A DNA stretch of 64,000 nt from Blastococcus sp. TF02A-26. Lineage in GTDB: Bacteria > Actinomycetota > Actinomycetes > Mycobacteriales > Geodermatophilaceae. Within the stretch, counting starts at the first letter, position 1. The number at the start of each line of letters is the position of its first letter. A program made the translations under genes and the position numbers. The notes beneath the pieces are model-generated. The model made no database searches and was not told the DNA's origin. It saw only the letters and a list, made by a program, of their open reading frames with translations. Below are positions 17,108-26,405 of this stretch, piece by piece. The stretch spans positions 124,001 to 188,000 of the forward strand of contig NZ_QOHG01000007.1 of assembly GCF_003319125.1 (NCBI RefSeq). Reading direction: 5' to 3'.

Positions 17108-18076
17108 TCAGCCGACGAGGCGGGCGCCCGGGACCGGGCCGTGGACGGCGCGCACCGTCCGGAAGGGACCGCGGTCGGCCATGCGGGCCGCCAGTGCCGC
17201 CGCGCCGTCCTCGTCGGCGGCCAGCGCGGCGACGGTGGGCCCGGAGCCGCTGACCAGCGCCGCGGCGGCACCGGCGTCCGTCGCGGCGTCCAGCGCCTGC
17301 TGCAGGTCCGGCCGCAGGCTGATCGCCGGCGCCTGCAGGTCGTTCGCCAGCGCCGCGGCGAGGGCCTCGACCGGGCCGCTGCGCAGGGCGGCGACCACCG
17401 GGTCGGGCGAGGCGAGCAACTCCCCCGGCGGCAGCTCCCCCGCCGCCCGCAGCCGGTCGAGCTCGCCGTAGACCGCCGGGGTGGACAGCCCCGCGCCCGC
17501 GATGCCCAGCACCCAGTCCCAGCGGCGTCGGGCGAGCACCGGGCTCAGCCGGTCCCCGCGCCCGGAGCCGAGGGCCACCCCGCCGAGCAGGCTGAACGGG
17601 ACGTCGCTGCCGAGCTGGGCGGCCAGGCGCGCGAGGTCCCCGCGGGTGGCGTGGGTGCCCCACAGCGTGTCCAGCGCGACGAGGGCGGCCGCGGCGTCGG
17701 CGCTGCCGCCCGCCAGCCCCGCCGCGGCGGGGATCGACTTGTCGATGGTGACGGCGGCCTCGGCCGGCACCCCGGCGTGCTCGGCCAGCAGCTCCGCAGC
17801 CCGCCACACGATGTTGCGGCGGTCCGTCGGCACCCGGTCGGGCCCTGACCGGCCGCCGGCGAACTCGCCGGTCAGCTCGATCGAGAGATCCCCGGCCGGG
17901 CGCACCGTGACGGTGTCGAAGAGCGAGACGGCGAGGAAGACCGTGCGCAGCTCGTGGTAGCCGTCGGCGCCCAGGGGCGCCACGGCCAGGTGGACGTTGA
18001 CCTTGGCGGGCGCGCGGGCCACGACCGCGCCGTCGCCGCTGATCCGCCCCGGGCCGCCGTGCGACGCGGGGCTCAT
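17108..18076 (-). CDS. ispE: 4-diphosphocytidyl-2-C-methyl-D-erythritol kinase
   Basis: 322 residues, GHMP kinase fold. Phosphorylates CDP-methylerythritol in the MEP isoprenoid pathway. Motifs: [13 protein letters not shown] with the catalytic Lys, GYHELRTVF, the ATP loop [17 protein letters not shown], and C-terminal [14 protein letters not shown] at 18076 overlaps the rsmA stop (ATGA), so translation is coupled. Convergent with the TetR gene across 61 nt. Confidence 0.97.
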   Translation of the reverse strand: MSPASHGGPGRISGDGAVVARAPAKVNVHLAVAPLGADGYHELRTVFLAVSLFDTVTVRPAGDLSIELTGEFAGGRSGPDRVPTDRRNIVWRAAELLAEHAGVPAEAAVTIDKSIPAAAGLAGGSADAAAALVALDTLWGTHATRGDLARLAAQLGSDVPFSLLGGVALGSGRGDRLSPVLARRRWDWVLGIAGAGLSTPAVYGELDRLRAAGELPPGELLASPDPVVAALRSGPVEALAAALANDLQAPAISLRPDLQQALDAATDAGAAAALVSGSGPTVAALAADEDGAAALAARMADRGPFRTVRAVHGPVPGARLVG

Positions 18077-18957
18077 GCCGAGCCGCCGCCGGCCGGGTCC
18101 GCCGCGGTGGCGGCCAGGCGGGCGAAGTCGGTCACCGACAGCCGCTCGCCGCGCGTGGCGGGGTCGATCCCGGCGGCCCGCAGCCGGGCCTCGGCGGCCG
18201 CCGGGCTGCCGGCCCACCCGGCGAGGGCGGCGCGCAGACCCTTGCGGCGGGTCGCGAAGGCGGCGTCGACGACGGCGAAGGTGGCGGCACGGTCACCGGG
18301 CGGCGGCGGACGGCGGTCGAGCGCCACGAGCCCGGAGTCGACGTTCGGCTCGGGCCAGAACACCCGCCGGCCGACCGCGCCCGCTCGGCGCACCTCCCCG
18401 TACCAGGCGGCCTTGACCGACGGGACGCCGTAGGCCGGCGACCCGGGCGGCGCGGCCAGTCGCTCGGCCACCTCGGCCTGCACCAGGACGAGGGCGCGCC
18501 GCAGCGTCGGCAGCAGCTCCAGCAGGTTCAGCAGCACGGGCACGGCCACGTTGTACGGCAGGTTGGCCACCAGCGCGGTGGGTGGCGGCCCGGGCAGCTC
18601 CCGCACCCGTAGCGCGTCGGCCTCCACGACCCGCAACCGGTCGGCCAGCCCGGGGGCACGCTCGGCGACCGTCCGCGGCAGCCGCGCGGCCAGCCGCGGG
18701 TCGATCTCCACGGCCGTCACCGACGCCGCGGCCGGCAGCAGCCCGAGCGTGAGGGAACCGAGGCCGGGACCGACCTCCAGGACGACGTCCTCGGGGCGCA
18801 GCTCAGCGGTGCGCACGATCCGCCGGATGGTGTTGGCGTCGTGCAGGAAGTTCTGCCCGAGCGACTTCGTCGGCCGCAGGTCGAGCTGCTGGGCGAGGTC
18901 GCGGATGGCGGCCGGGCCCAGCAGCCCGTCGGACGGGTCGGGAGGCGGAGTGCTCAG
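18073..18957 (-). CDS. rsmA: 16S rRNA (adenine1518/1519-N6) dimethyltransferase, with non-standard start
   Basis: 294 residues if begun at the CTG at 18957. Dimethylates two adenines in the 3' hairpin of 16S rRNA late in small-subunit assembly. Conserved parts: [21 protein letters not shown] (SAM loop), VEIDPRLA, and NLPYNV. The first ATG/GTG/TTG after the upstream stop is the GTG at 18816, but starting there would delete 47 residues including LGQNFL, which is required in KsgA. I therefore infer an unusual start, probably CTG 18957, 7 nt after the rpfB stop. It is in the same frame as rpfB. The 3' end overlaps ispE. Confidence 0.9.
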   Translation of the reverse strand: MSTPPPDPSDGLLGPAAIRDLAQQLDLRPTKSLGQNFLHDANTIRRIVRTAELRPEDVVLEVGPGLGSLTLGLLPAAASVTAVEIDPRLAARLPRTVAERAPGLADRLRVVEADALRVRELPGPPPTALVANLPYNVAVPVLLNLLELLPTLRRALVLVQAEVAERLAAPPGSPAYGVPSVKAAWYGEVRRAGAVGRRVFWPEPNVDSGLVALDRRPPPPGDRAATFAVVDAAFATRRKGLRAALAGWAGSPAAAEARLRAAGIDPATRGERLSVTDFARLAATAADPAGGGSA

Positions 18958-18966
18958 CGGGTCGGC

Positions 18967-20055
18967 TCAGTCGAAGAGGTGGTGCCCACAGGTCCACTGT
19001 CCGGCACCGGACCGGGCGTACAGCATCTGGGCCCGCATCGTCTGCTCCTCGACCGAGGCGGCGGCCGGGTCCCCGCTGCCCCCGACGGACGCCCAGGTGG
19101 CGTTCGAGAACTGGTACATGCCGCGGTAGCGGCCGGTGGCGCTGACGGCGTTCGGCCGGCCGCCGGACTCGCACTGCGCCAGCGCCGCCCAGTTGAGGCC
19201 GTCCGCGGCGACCGACGCGGCCGGGCGCGGCTTGGTGCCGACCGTGACGAGCTCGTCGACCGGCTGTGCGGTCACGGTGGTGGCGACCTGCTGGCGGCCG
19301 GTCTCGACACCGTCGACGACGGTGACGCGCCAGGTGATCGACTGCTGGCCGTCGACGCCCTCCTGCGTGACCTCGTCGTCGCCCTCGAAGGCGGCCGGAT
19401 CCGGCGTCTCGACGGTCCCGTGCGGGATGGCGACGGTCTCGACGACGTCGCTCACCTGGACGCGGAAGACCTGCAGGCGCATGCCCGCGAGCAGCGGCTG
19501 GGTCGGGTACATGCTGGTGCGGTCGGTCTCGGCGAGCGTGATGCCCTGCTCGGCGAGCAGGTCGGCGACGGTCGGCGCCGTCGTCGTCACGACGCGCTGC
19601 TGGCCGTCGGCGACGAGGGTGACCGGCTTGGGGGTCGAGATCGACAGGGCCATGCCGTCCAGCGGCAGGCGCTCGCTGCGGCTGGCCGAGACGACCAGGC
19701 CCTCGGCGCGCAGGCCGAGCTGCTCGAGCGCCCCGTCGACGGACAGGGCGGTCACGTAGACCTCGCTGGACCGGCCGTCGACCGTCAGCTGCAGGGGCCG
19801 GGCCCGGTTCAGCACGACGGTGTCGCCGTCGGAGACCGAGGCGCCGGTGTCGGGCAGGACGACGTCGTGCGACCGCGGCTCCAGGCCCTCCTCCTCGAGC
19901 ACCTCACCGACGGTGTCGGCGTAGGTGCTGACCTCCTGGACCTGCCCGTCGACGGTCAGGGTCAGCGTCTTCTGCGCGGCGTAGAACGCCACGACGCCAC
20001 CGACGAGCCCGAGCAGGACCAGGGCGAGGAGGGGGAGCTTGAGGCTGCGAGGCAC
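18967..20055 (-). CDS. rpfB: Resuscitation-promoting factor RpfB-like muralytic transglycosylase
   Basis: 362 residues. The N-terminal membrane anchor or signal is 7-25. Three DUF348 ubiquitin-like repeats follow (about 30-75, 85-125, 140-185), then a G5 domain (205-280) and the C-terminal Rpf lysozyme-like domain (288-362) with WAALAQCESGGRPNAV, in which the Glu is catalytic. It cleaves peptidoglycan and supports regrowth from dormancy. GTG at 20055 has GGAAG 6 nt upstream. Neighbours metG-tatD upstream and rsmA-ispE downstream are the standard actinobacterial setting. Confidence 0.96.
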   Translation of the reverse strand: MPRSLKLPLLALVLLGLVGGVVAFYAAQKTLTLTVDGQVQEVSTYADTVGEVLEEEGLEPRSHDVVLPDTGASVSDGDTVVLNRARPLQLTVDGRSSEVYVTALSVDGALEQLGLRAEGLVVSASRSERLPLDGMALSISTPKPVTLVADGQQRVVTTTAPTVADLLAEQGITLAETDRTSMYPTQPLLAGMRLQVFRVQVSDVVETVAIPHGTVETPDPAAFEGDDEVTQEGVDGQQSITWRVTVVDGVETGRQQVATTVTAQPVDELVTVGTKPRPAASVAADGLNWAALAQCESGGRPNAVSATGRYRGMYQFSNATWASVGGSGDPAAASVEEQTMRAQMLYARSGAGQWTCGHHLFD

Positions 20056-20217
20056 GACACTTCCACGGGGTCACGGAACCGGGCAGAGGGCGGCCCACCG
20101 GCGCGCCGCCGGCTGGCGGCCCGCCGGGCGGCCCCGTCTCCGGACGGCCTGCCCGGGGCCAGCGATGGCTCCGGGCGACGCCGCCCGAGGTCGGTCCCCA
20201 CCCCGGCTGGTCACGAC

Positions 20218-20245
20218 ACGATAACGGGCGCGATACGGGTGGCAA
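20218..20245 (-). promoter_or_regulatory. Putative rpfB promoter within a 354-bp intergenic region
   Basis: On the minus strand TTGCCA (20245-20240) and TATCGT (20223-20218) are separated by 16 nt, a plausible housekeeping promoter about 165 bp upstream of rpfB. The rest of 20056-20409 has no gene. A G+C-rich inverted-repeat stretch (20085-20150) in the leader could form a structured 5' UTR; rpf leaders in actinobacteria often carry c-di-AMP riboswitches, but I could not match that consensus here. Confidence 0.35.
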
Positions 20246-20409
20246 CGGTGCGTGTGGAGTGGACCATGGGGACGACACGTCGACATGTAGGCGCGCCGAC
20301 ACGGTCAGTGATCGACGGGCCGGGTCGCACCGGGTATCGGCGACTCGGCGTGCCGGACACTGCGTGACAGAGGTCACCGCGTGGTCGCGGGCACAGGCGG
20401 GTAGACCCG

Positions 20410-21249
20410 TCAGCCGGCCAGTGCCCGCTCCGACAGCTGCACCGGCCGCAGCCAGGTCACCAGGAAGGCGGCGACGGCGAGCCCGGCGGCCAGGGCCGAG
20501 AAGCCGCCGGCCACCAGCGCGACCGGCGAGAGGTCGACGCCGTCGGTCACCCGGTCGCCGAGCCGCACGCCGGCGACCAGCAGCAGGAAGCCCAGCGGGA
20601 GCAGCGCGACGACGCTCGCGGCGGCGCTGACCAGGTGCGCCGTCCAGGTGCGCAGCGCCTCGTCGACCGGGACGTCGGCGCCCTCGGCCGGCAGCGGCCG
20701 GACCAGGGCGCGCAGCAGGGCGACCTCGGCGAGGAGCCAGGCGGCCAGCGGCGCCCCCAGGGCCACCCACGCGACCCGGTCGGGCAGCTCGTCGCGCTGC
20801 CACATCAGCACGGCGGTGACGACCTCGGCCGCGACGACGACGCGCATCGTCCACAGCAACCACAGCGAGATCTGCTCGGACCGGCGGGGACGCCGCGGCG
20901 GGGTGCCCGTGGTCCAGCGCGGCCGCGGGCGGGTGGCCTCGGCCAGCACGACCCCGATCAGCAGCCCCAGCGCCACGGCCGGCGCCCACAGGAAGACCGA
21001 GGCCTCCGCGAAGACGGCCACGCTGCCGGCCACCGCGACCAGGCCGAGCAGCAGCCCGATCCGGCGCACGCGGCGTCCGTGGGTGGCCTGCCGCTGCACG
21101 GTGTCGCGCGCCTCCGCCGTCGGCGAGGTGAACTCGACCGACGCCGAGGCGACCGCCCGACGGCCTCCGGCCAGGGCCCAGGCGCGGGCGAGCAGGACAC
21201 CAGGCACCAGCACGGCGATGAACAGCACGACGGCGATGAGGCGACCCAC
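20410..21249 (-). CDS. Multi-pass membrane protein of unknown function
   Basis: 279 residues with about seven predicted membrane helices (near 3-24, 64-82, 85-104, 132-150, 160-180, 209-230 and 245-265). A charged cytoplasmic loop with many Arg residues lies at 107-128. No catalytic or transporter motif recognised. GTG start at 21249. It sits between tatD and rpfB, which are usually adjacent, so it is a lineage-specific insertion in this gene order. Confidence 0.75.
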   Translation of the reverse strand: MGRLIAVVLFIAVLVPGVLLARAWALAGGRRAVASASVEFTSPTAEARDTVQRQATHGRRVRRIGLLLGLVAVAGSVAVFAEASVFLWAPAVALGLLIGVVLAEATRPRPRWTTGTPPRRPRRSEQISLWLLWTMRVVVAAEVVTAVLMWQRDELPDRVAWVALGAPLAAWLLAEVALLRALVRPLPAEGADVPVDEALRTWTAHLVSAAASVVALLPLGFLLLVAGVRLGDRVTDGVDLSPVALVAGGFSALAAGLAVAAFLVTWLRPVQLSERALAG

Positions 21250-21297
21250 GCCTGCCAGTGTGCCCCTGTCTGCCGCCGCGGTGGCGGCCGCGGCCGC

Positions 21298-22182
21298 TCA
21301 GTCCTCCCAGGGACCGAAGACGCGCTCGGCGGTCGCGGTGAGAGCGGCGCAGAGCTGCTCGAGGTCGACCCCGGTGACCTCGGCCAGCGTGCGCACGGTG
21401 TGCGGGACGAGCCGGGAGGCGTTGGGCCGGCCGCGGTACGGCACGGGCGTCAGGAACGGGGCGTCGGTCTCGACCAGCAACTGGTCCAGCGGGGTGAGCG
21501 CCGCCGCCTCGCGCAGGTAGCCGGCGTTGGCGAAGGTCAGCGTGCCGGCGAAGGAGAGCACGTGCCCCCGTGCGACGCAGGCACGGGCGAACGCGGCGTC
21601 GCCGGAGAAGCAGTGGAACACGGTGCGCTCGGGCGCCCCCTCGTCGTCGAGCACCCGGAGGATCTCGTCGTGGGCGTCGCGGTCGTGGATCACGAGGGCC
21701 TTGCCCCGCTCCTTCGCGATCCGGATGTGCGCGCGGAACGACGCCTCCTGGGCGGCCCAGCCCTCCGGGCCGGTGCGGAACCGGTCGAGCCCGGTCTCCC
21801 CCACCGCCCGCACCCGTGGCTGTGCGGCCAGCCGGTCGATCTCGGCCAGGGCCGTGTCCATGTCGCCGCCGTCGTCCACCCAGGACCCCGCCTCGTTGGG
21901 GTGGACGGCGACGGCGGCCAGGACGTTCGGGTGCCGGGCCGCCAGCTCCGCCGACCACCGCGAGGAGGGGACGTCGACGCCGACCTGCACCAGCCGGGGC
22001 ACCCCGACCGCCTCCGCCGCCGCCACCTGCGCGTCGACCTCCGCCGCGTCGGGCGCCCGGTCGAAGCCGCCGACGGCGATGTCCAGGTGGGTGTGGCTGT
22101 CGACGACCGGCGCCGGGAGGGGCTCCGGGTCCGGCGGGAGCTCCCCGCGCCGGTTCGCGCGGGAGGACGACGACCGGCTCAC
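21298..22182 (-). CDS. tatD: TatD-family metal-dependent hydrolase (deoxyribonuclease)
   Basis: 294 residues. TIM-barrel metallohydrolase with VVDSHTHLD (metal ligands), VAVHPNE, GETGLDRFR, VIHDRDAH, FHCFSGD, and LVETDAPFL near the end. TatD proteins trim 3' DNA ends and degrade DNA in quality control. GTG at 22182, 37 nt after metG, with GGGGCGG 5 nt upstream. A perfect palindrome fills most of the gap to metG. Confidence 0.95.
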   Translation of the reverse strand: MSRSSSSRANRRGELPPDPEPLPAPVVDSHTHLDIAVGGFDRAPDAAEVDAQVAAAEAVGVPRLVQVGVDVPSSRWSAELAARHPNVLAAVAVHPNEAGSWVDDGGDMDTALAEIDRLAAQPRVRAVGETGLDRFRTGPEGWAAQEASFRAHIRIAKERGKALVIHDRDAHDEILRVLDDEGAPERTVFHCFSGDAAFARACVARGHVLSFAGTLTFANAGYLREAAALTPLDQLLVETDAPFLTPVPYRGRPNASRLVPHTVRTLAEVTGVDLEQLCAALTATAERVFGPWED

Positions 22183-22200
22183 GACAGCCGCCCCGAGGAC

Positions 22201-22218
22201 ACTTTCGCGCGCGAAAGT
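22201..22218. repeat. Perfect 18-bp palindrome between metG and tatD
   Basis: ACTTTCGCGCGCGAAAGT is its own reverse complement and ends one base before the metG stop codon. As RNA it could fold into a hairpin only with a very tight loop. As DNA it could be a protein-binding site or one of a family of dispersed palindromes. No second copy was noticed in this window. Confidence 0.6.
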
Positions 22219-22219
22219 C

Positions 22220-24013
22220 TCACTTCCCGCCCTCCAGCCGGGCCAGCTCCTCCTCCACGATCGACTCGTCGAGCTTCGTGAACACCGGGGTGGGCGGCGC
22301 GAGCGGCGTCCCCGGCTGCAGCGGCCGGGACGTCCACACCGCCTGCGCGGAGTCGTAGTCGCCGGTGATGACCGGGTAGGGCGACCCGTCGTCGAGGTCG
22401 GTGACCTCGTCGATCCGCGGGGCCGGGGACCAGACCCCCGTGCCGCCGAGCAGCTCGTGGATCTGCTGCGCCGAGTGCGGGAGGAACGGCGTGAGCAGCG
22501 CGTTGCAGTCGCTGATCGCCTGCAGCGCGGTGTGCAGCACCGTGTCCCGGCGGGCCGGGTCCTCCTTGAGCTTCCACGGCGCCTGGTCCGACAGGTACTT
22601 GTTGGCCTCGCCCACCACGCGCATCGCCTCGGCCGCCGCGGCCTTCTGCCGGTTGCGCGCCAGCAGGTCGCCGATCGGCGCGAAGGCCCCGGACGTCGTC
22701 GCCAGCAGGGCGCGGTCGGCGTCGGTCAGCTCGCCGGGGGTGGGCACCGCGCCGACGTTCTTCGCGGCCATCGAGACCGACCGGTTGACCAGGTTGCCCC
22801 AGCCGGCGACCAGCTCGTCGTTGTTGCGGCGGCGGAACTCCGCCCAGGTGAAGTCGGTGTCCTGCGACTCGGGTCCGGCTGCGGCGATGAAGTAGCGCAG
22901 CGCGTCGGCGTCGTAGCGGGCGAGGAAGTCGCGCACGTAGATGACGACCTGGCGGGAGGAGGAGAACTTCCGCCCCTCCATCGTCAGGAACTCGCTGGAG
23001 ACGACCTCGGTGGGCAGGTTGAGCCGGCCCAGGGACCCGGGGGTGCCGCCCTTGTCGCCCTCGCCGTTGTAACCGAGCAGCTGGGCCGGCCAGATCTCGG
23101 AGTGGAAGACGATGTTGTCCTTGCCCATGAAGTAGTAGGCGTCGGCGTCCGGCGTCTGCCACCACTGCCGCCAGGCGTCGGGGTCCCCGGACCGGCGGGC
23201 CCACTCGATCGACGCGGACAGGTAGCCGACGACGGCGTCGAACCACACGTAGATCCGCTTGTCGGGCCGGTCGCGCCAGCCGTCGAGGGGCACCGGCACA
23301 CCCCAGTCGATGTCGCGGGTGTAGCTGCGCGGCTTGAGGTCCTCCAGCAGGTTGACGCTGAAGTTCAGGACGTTCGGGCGCCAGCTCTTGCGGGTCGCCA
23401 GCCAGTCCCCCAGGGCGCGGGTGAACGCGGGCAGGTCGAGGAAGTAGTGCTCGCTCTCGACGAACCTCGGCGTCTCCCCGTTGATCTTGCTGACCGGGTT
23501 GATCAGGTCGGTCGGGTCGAGCTGGTTGCCGCAGTTGTCGCACTGGTCGCCGCGGGCGCCGTCGTAGCCGCAGATCGGGCAGGTGCCCTCGATGTAGCGG
23601 TCGGGCAGGGTGCGGCCGGTCGAGGGGCTGATCGCGCCGAGGGTGGTCTTCGGGAAGACGTACCCGTTCTTCAGCAGCCCGAGGAAGATCTCCTGGCTGA
23701 CCGCGGCGTGGTTGGCCGTCGTCGTCCGCGTGAACAGGTCGTAGCTCAGCCCGAGGGACTGCAGGTCCCCGGTGATGATCCGGTTGTTCCGGTCGGCGAT
23801 CTCGCGCGGGGTGACACCCTCGGCGTCCGCGGCCACCGTGATCGGCGTCCCGTGCTCGTCGGTGCCACTGACCATCAGCACCCGGTCCCCCACCATCCGG
23901 TGGTAGCGGCTGAAGACGTCGGAGGGGACGCCGAAGCCGGAGACGTGGCCGATGTGCCGCGGACCGTTGGCGTAGGGCCAGGCCACCGCGGTCAGGATGT
24001 GACGATCACTCAC
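22220..24013 (-). CDS. metG: Methionyl-tRNA synthetase
   Basis: 597 residues, class I synthetase. [12 protein letters not shown] carries the HIGH signature. The zinc knuckle has [18 protein letters not shown] (four Cys). The KMSKS loop is the variant KFSSSR. GTG at 24013 gives [17 protein letters not shown], the usual N-terminus; further upstream frame is non-conserved. The C-terminus has an anticodon-binding helical domain and no dimerisation extension. First gene of the metG-tatD-rpfB-rsmA-ispE group. Confidence 0.97.
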   Translation of the reverse strand: MSDRHILTAVAWPYANGPRHIGHVSGFGVPSDVFSRYHRMVGDRVLMVSGTDEHGTPITVAADAEGVTPREIADRNNRIITGDLQSLGLSYDLFTRTTTANHAAVSQEIFLGLLKNGYVFPKTTLGAISPSTGRTLPDRYIEGTCPICGYDGARGDQCDNCGNQLDPTDLINPVSKINGETPRFVESEHYFLDLPAFTRALGDWLATRKSWRPNVLNFSVNLLEDLKPRSYTRDIDWGVPVPLDGWRDRPDKRIYVWFDAVVGYLSASIEWARRSGDPDAWRQWWQTPDADAYYFMGKDNIVFHSEIWPAQLLGYNGEGDKGGTPGSLGRLNLPTEVVSSEFLTMEGRKFSSSRQVVIYVRDFLARYDADALRYFIAAAGPESQDTDFTWAEFRRRNNDELVAGWGNLVNRSVSMAAKNVGAVPTPGELTDADRALLATTSGAFAPIGDLLARNRQKAAAAEAMRVVGEANKYLSDQAPWKLKEDPARRDTVLHTALQAISDCNALLTPFLPHSAQQIHELLGGTGVWSPAPRIDEVTDLDDGSPYPVITGDYDSAQAVWTSRPLQPGTPLAPPTPVFTKLDESIVEEELARLEGGK

Positions 24014-24047
24014 GTCACGAGAGTAGTGAGCCGCGCTGGAGCCCCGC

Positions 24048-24662
24048 TCAGTGCTGGCTGGTCGAGACCGGGGACGGTGTGCCCGTGCCCGCATCGGCCG
24101 GGTTCGTGAGGACCACCGCGAGCAGCGCCACGCCGATGACCGCGACCGTGGCGACGCGCAGCGTGCGCTGGTCCTCGGAGAGCTCGGGCGCCCGCTCCCG
24201 CGGCCGGGGGCCGGCGGCCACCCACGCCGTCGCCGAGGGGGCGGTGGCCAGCAGCATCTTGCCGACCGGCACCGCGACCGCACTCAGGGCCAGGGCGGGG
24301 ACGGGCAGGCCCGGACCCAGCGCGTCGAGGGACGGGGTCGCCAGGGCCACGAGGAACGCGACGACGAGGACGGCGAGTTCCGTGCAGGCGACGACGACCA
24401 GGAGGCGGGACCCGGAGCCGTCGACCAGCAACAGTCCGCCGCCGGCGCCGAACACCGCCCAGGCCGCGAGCCCGAGGAGCCACAGCGCCGCCACGGCGCC
24501 GGACGACCCGCCGGAGGACCGGAACAGCCCGTCGAGGCCGGTGAGCGCGGCGGCGACCACGGCCACCGCCTGCAGCAGCGCGATCCCCGCGGCCGCCAGC
24601 ACGGTGACCGGGGGGATCGGGTGTGCGGCGTCGGCTCGGACGTCGGGGGTGGTGCTCGCCAC
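24048..24662 (-). CDS. Small multi-pass membrane protein of unknown function
   Basis: 204 residues with four or five hydrophobic segments (about 18-42, 55-76, 82-105, 118-138, 170-188) and a short cytoplasmic loop near 145-165 containing [15 protein letters not shown]. No motif recognised. GTG start at 24662. It lies 34 nt upstream of metG on the same strand and 96 nt after the broken permease. Probably a lineage-specific inner-membrane protein. Confidence 0.7.
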   Translation of the reverse strand: MASTTPDVRADAAHPIPPVTVLAAAGIALLQAVAVVAAALTGLDGLFRSSGGSSGAVAALWLLGLAAWAVFGAGGGLLLVDGSGSRLLVVVACTELAVLVVAFLVALATPSLDALGPGLPVPALALSAVAVPVGKMLLATAPSATAWVAAGPRPRERAPELSEDQRTLRVATVAVIGVALLAVVLTNPADAGTGTPSPVSTSQH

Positions 24663-24758
24663 GGGGATGCCTTCGGGACGGGGACGGTCGGTCCCCGGTC
24701 AGGTCGTCCCCCGCGCCGCCCCGCTGTACGGCCGCGGGCGCGGACTCACCCCATCGGG

Positions 24759-26288
24759 TCAGCCGCCGCGCGCCCCGCGGTCGGCGGTGGCGCGCGCCGC
24801 CGCGGCCTCCCCCTCGGCGCCGGCCAGCCGGCTGTACCGCCGCCCGTAGACCACGTAGACGACGAACCCGAGCGCCATCCAGCCGGCGAAGCGGACCCAC
24901 GTGTCGGCCGGGAGGTTGAGCATCAGGTACAGGCAGGCCAGCGCCGAGAGGATCGGCAGGACCGGCACGAAGGGGACCCTGAAGGCCCGCGGCAGGTCCG
25001 GCCGGGTGCGGCGCAGGACGATCACCGCGATCGAGACGAGCACGAAGGCGAACAGCGTGCCGATGTTGACCAGCTCGGCGAGCGTGCCGATCGGCAGGAA
25101 GCCCGCGAGCAGGGCCACGGCGACACCCGTGGCGATGGTGATGCGGTAGGGGGTGCCGTAGCGGTGGTGCACCACGCCCAGGCCCGGCGGCAGCAGGTGG
25201 TCGCGGCTCATCGCGAACAGGATCCGGGACTGGCCGAGCATCAGGATCATGACCACCGAGGTCAGGCCGGCCAGCGCCCCGACCGAGATCAGCGTGGAGG
25301 CGAAGTCGAGCCCGACGCTCGAGAACGCCTCCGCCAGCGGCGCCTCGGTCGAGAGCTCGGAGTAGGGGCTGCATGCCCACCACCACGAGCGACACCGCCA
25401 CGTACAGCAGGGTGCAGATCGCCAGCGAGCCGAGGATCCCGCGGGGCAGGTCGCGCTTGGGGTTCTTCGTCTCCTCGGCGGCGGTGGCCACGATGTCGAA
25501 GCCGATGAAGGCGAAGAAGACGATCGAGGCGCCGGCGATGACCCCGCCCCAGCCGAAGGTCCCCTGGGTGAAGCCGAGCAGCTGGATCAGCGGGCTGCGC
25601 CAGCCGCTCTCGCCGTCCGCGGCACCCTCCGACGGCGGGACGAACGGGCTGTAGTTCTCGGCCTCCGTGTAGAAGAAGCCGAGCACGATGATCAGCAGCA
25701 CGATGGCGACCTTGATCGCCACGATGACCGCGGTGACCCGCGAGGACAGCTTGATCCCCAGCACCAGCACCCCGGTCATCACCAGGGCGATGACGATGGC
25801 CGGGATGTTGACCGTCGCGTCCTCCCCCGCGATGGACGTCGGCAGCGACAGCCCGGCGTCGCCCAGCAACTGGTTCAGGTAGCCGGACCACCCGCGGGCC
25901 ACGGTCGCGGCACCGAGGGCCAGCTCCAGCACGAGGTCCCAGCCGATGACCCAGGCCAGCAGCTCGCCGAGGGTGGCGTAGCTGAACGTGTAGGCCGACC
26001 CCGCGACCGGCACCGTCGAGGCGAACTCGGCGTAGCAGACGGCGGCCAGCGCGCAGACGACGCCGGCGATGACGAACGAGAGCGCACCGCCGGCCCCGCC
26101 GTCGTCCGCGCCACCTCGCCGGTGAGCACGAAGATGCCGGTGCCGATGATCACCCCGACGCCGAAGACCGTGAGGTCCAGCGCCGAGAGGTTCTTCCTGA
26201 GCCGGTGCTCCGGTTCCTCGGTGTCGCGGATCGAGTCCTCGACGGACTTCACGCGGGCGGTGTTCCTGCGGTCGGCGCTGCTGGTCAC
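24759..26288 (-). pseudogene. APC-family amino-acid permease, disrupted by two frameshifts
   Basis: Conserved permease sequence is spread over two frames. 26288 to about 26092 reads RKNLSALDLTVFGVGVIIGTGIFVLTGE. From about 26090 to 25370 the next frame reads ALSFVIAGVVCALAAVCYAEFAS and EETKNPKRDLPRGI. From about 25365 to 24759 the original frame resumes with LGQSRILFAMSRDHLLPP. A base is missing near 26085-26092 and one is extra in a G4 run (C4 on the coding strand) at 25365-25368, so start and stop are in register. Without repair translation stops at 25875 after about 137 residues. The intact protein would be about 509 residues with 12-14 helices, resembling cationic amino-acid transporters. 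Real decay and sequencing error cannot be told apart from sequence alone. Confidence 0.85.
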
Positions 26289-26405
26289 GACGTCCCTCCC
26301 GGCCCCCCGGACGAGCTGCCCGTTCGTCCCGGGCAGCGTGGCACGGGTGGGCCGGACGCGCATGCCTACGCTGACCTCCCCGATCCGCGAGCGTGGAGGC
26401 GTGCC

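Noticed and set aside
18955-18969. Possible rpfB-rsmA read-through fusion, since both are in the same frame
   Set aside because: The RpfB domain ends normally with its family C-terminus, followed by a TGA; KsgA is a separate protein in all relatives. Same frame is coincidental, though it may help coupling.
20056-20409. c-di-AMP (ydaO-type) riboswitch before rpfB
   Set aside because: Expected from known rpf leaders, but I could not align the conserved core to this leader by eye. A covariance search would settle it.
25365-26095. Programmed ribosomal frameshifting in the permease
   Set aside because: Two shifts of opposite sign without slippery heptamers or stimulatory structures are not known in this family. 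Indels are simpler.
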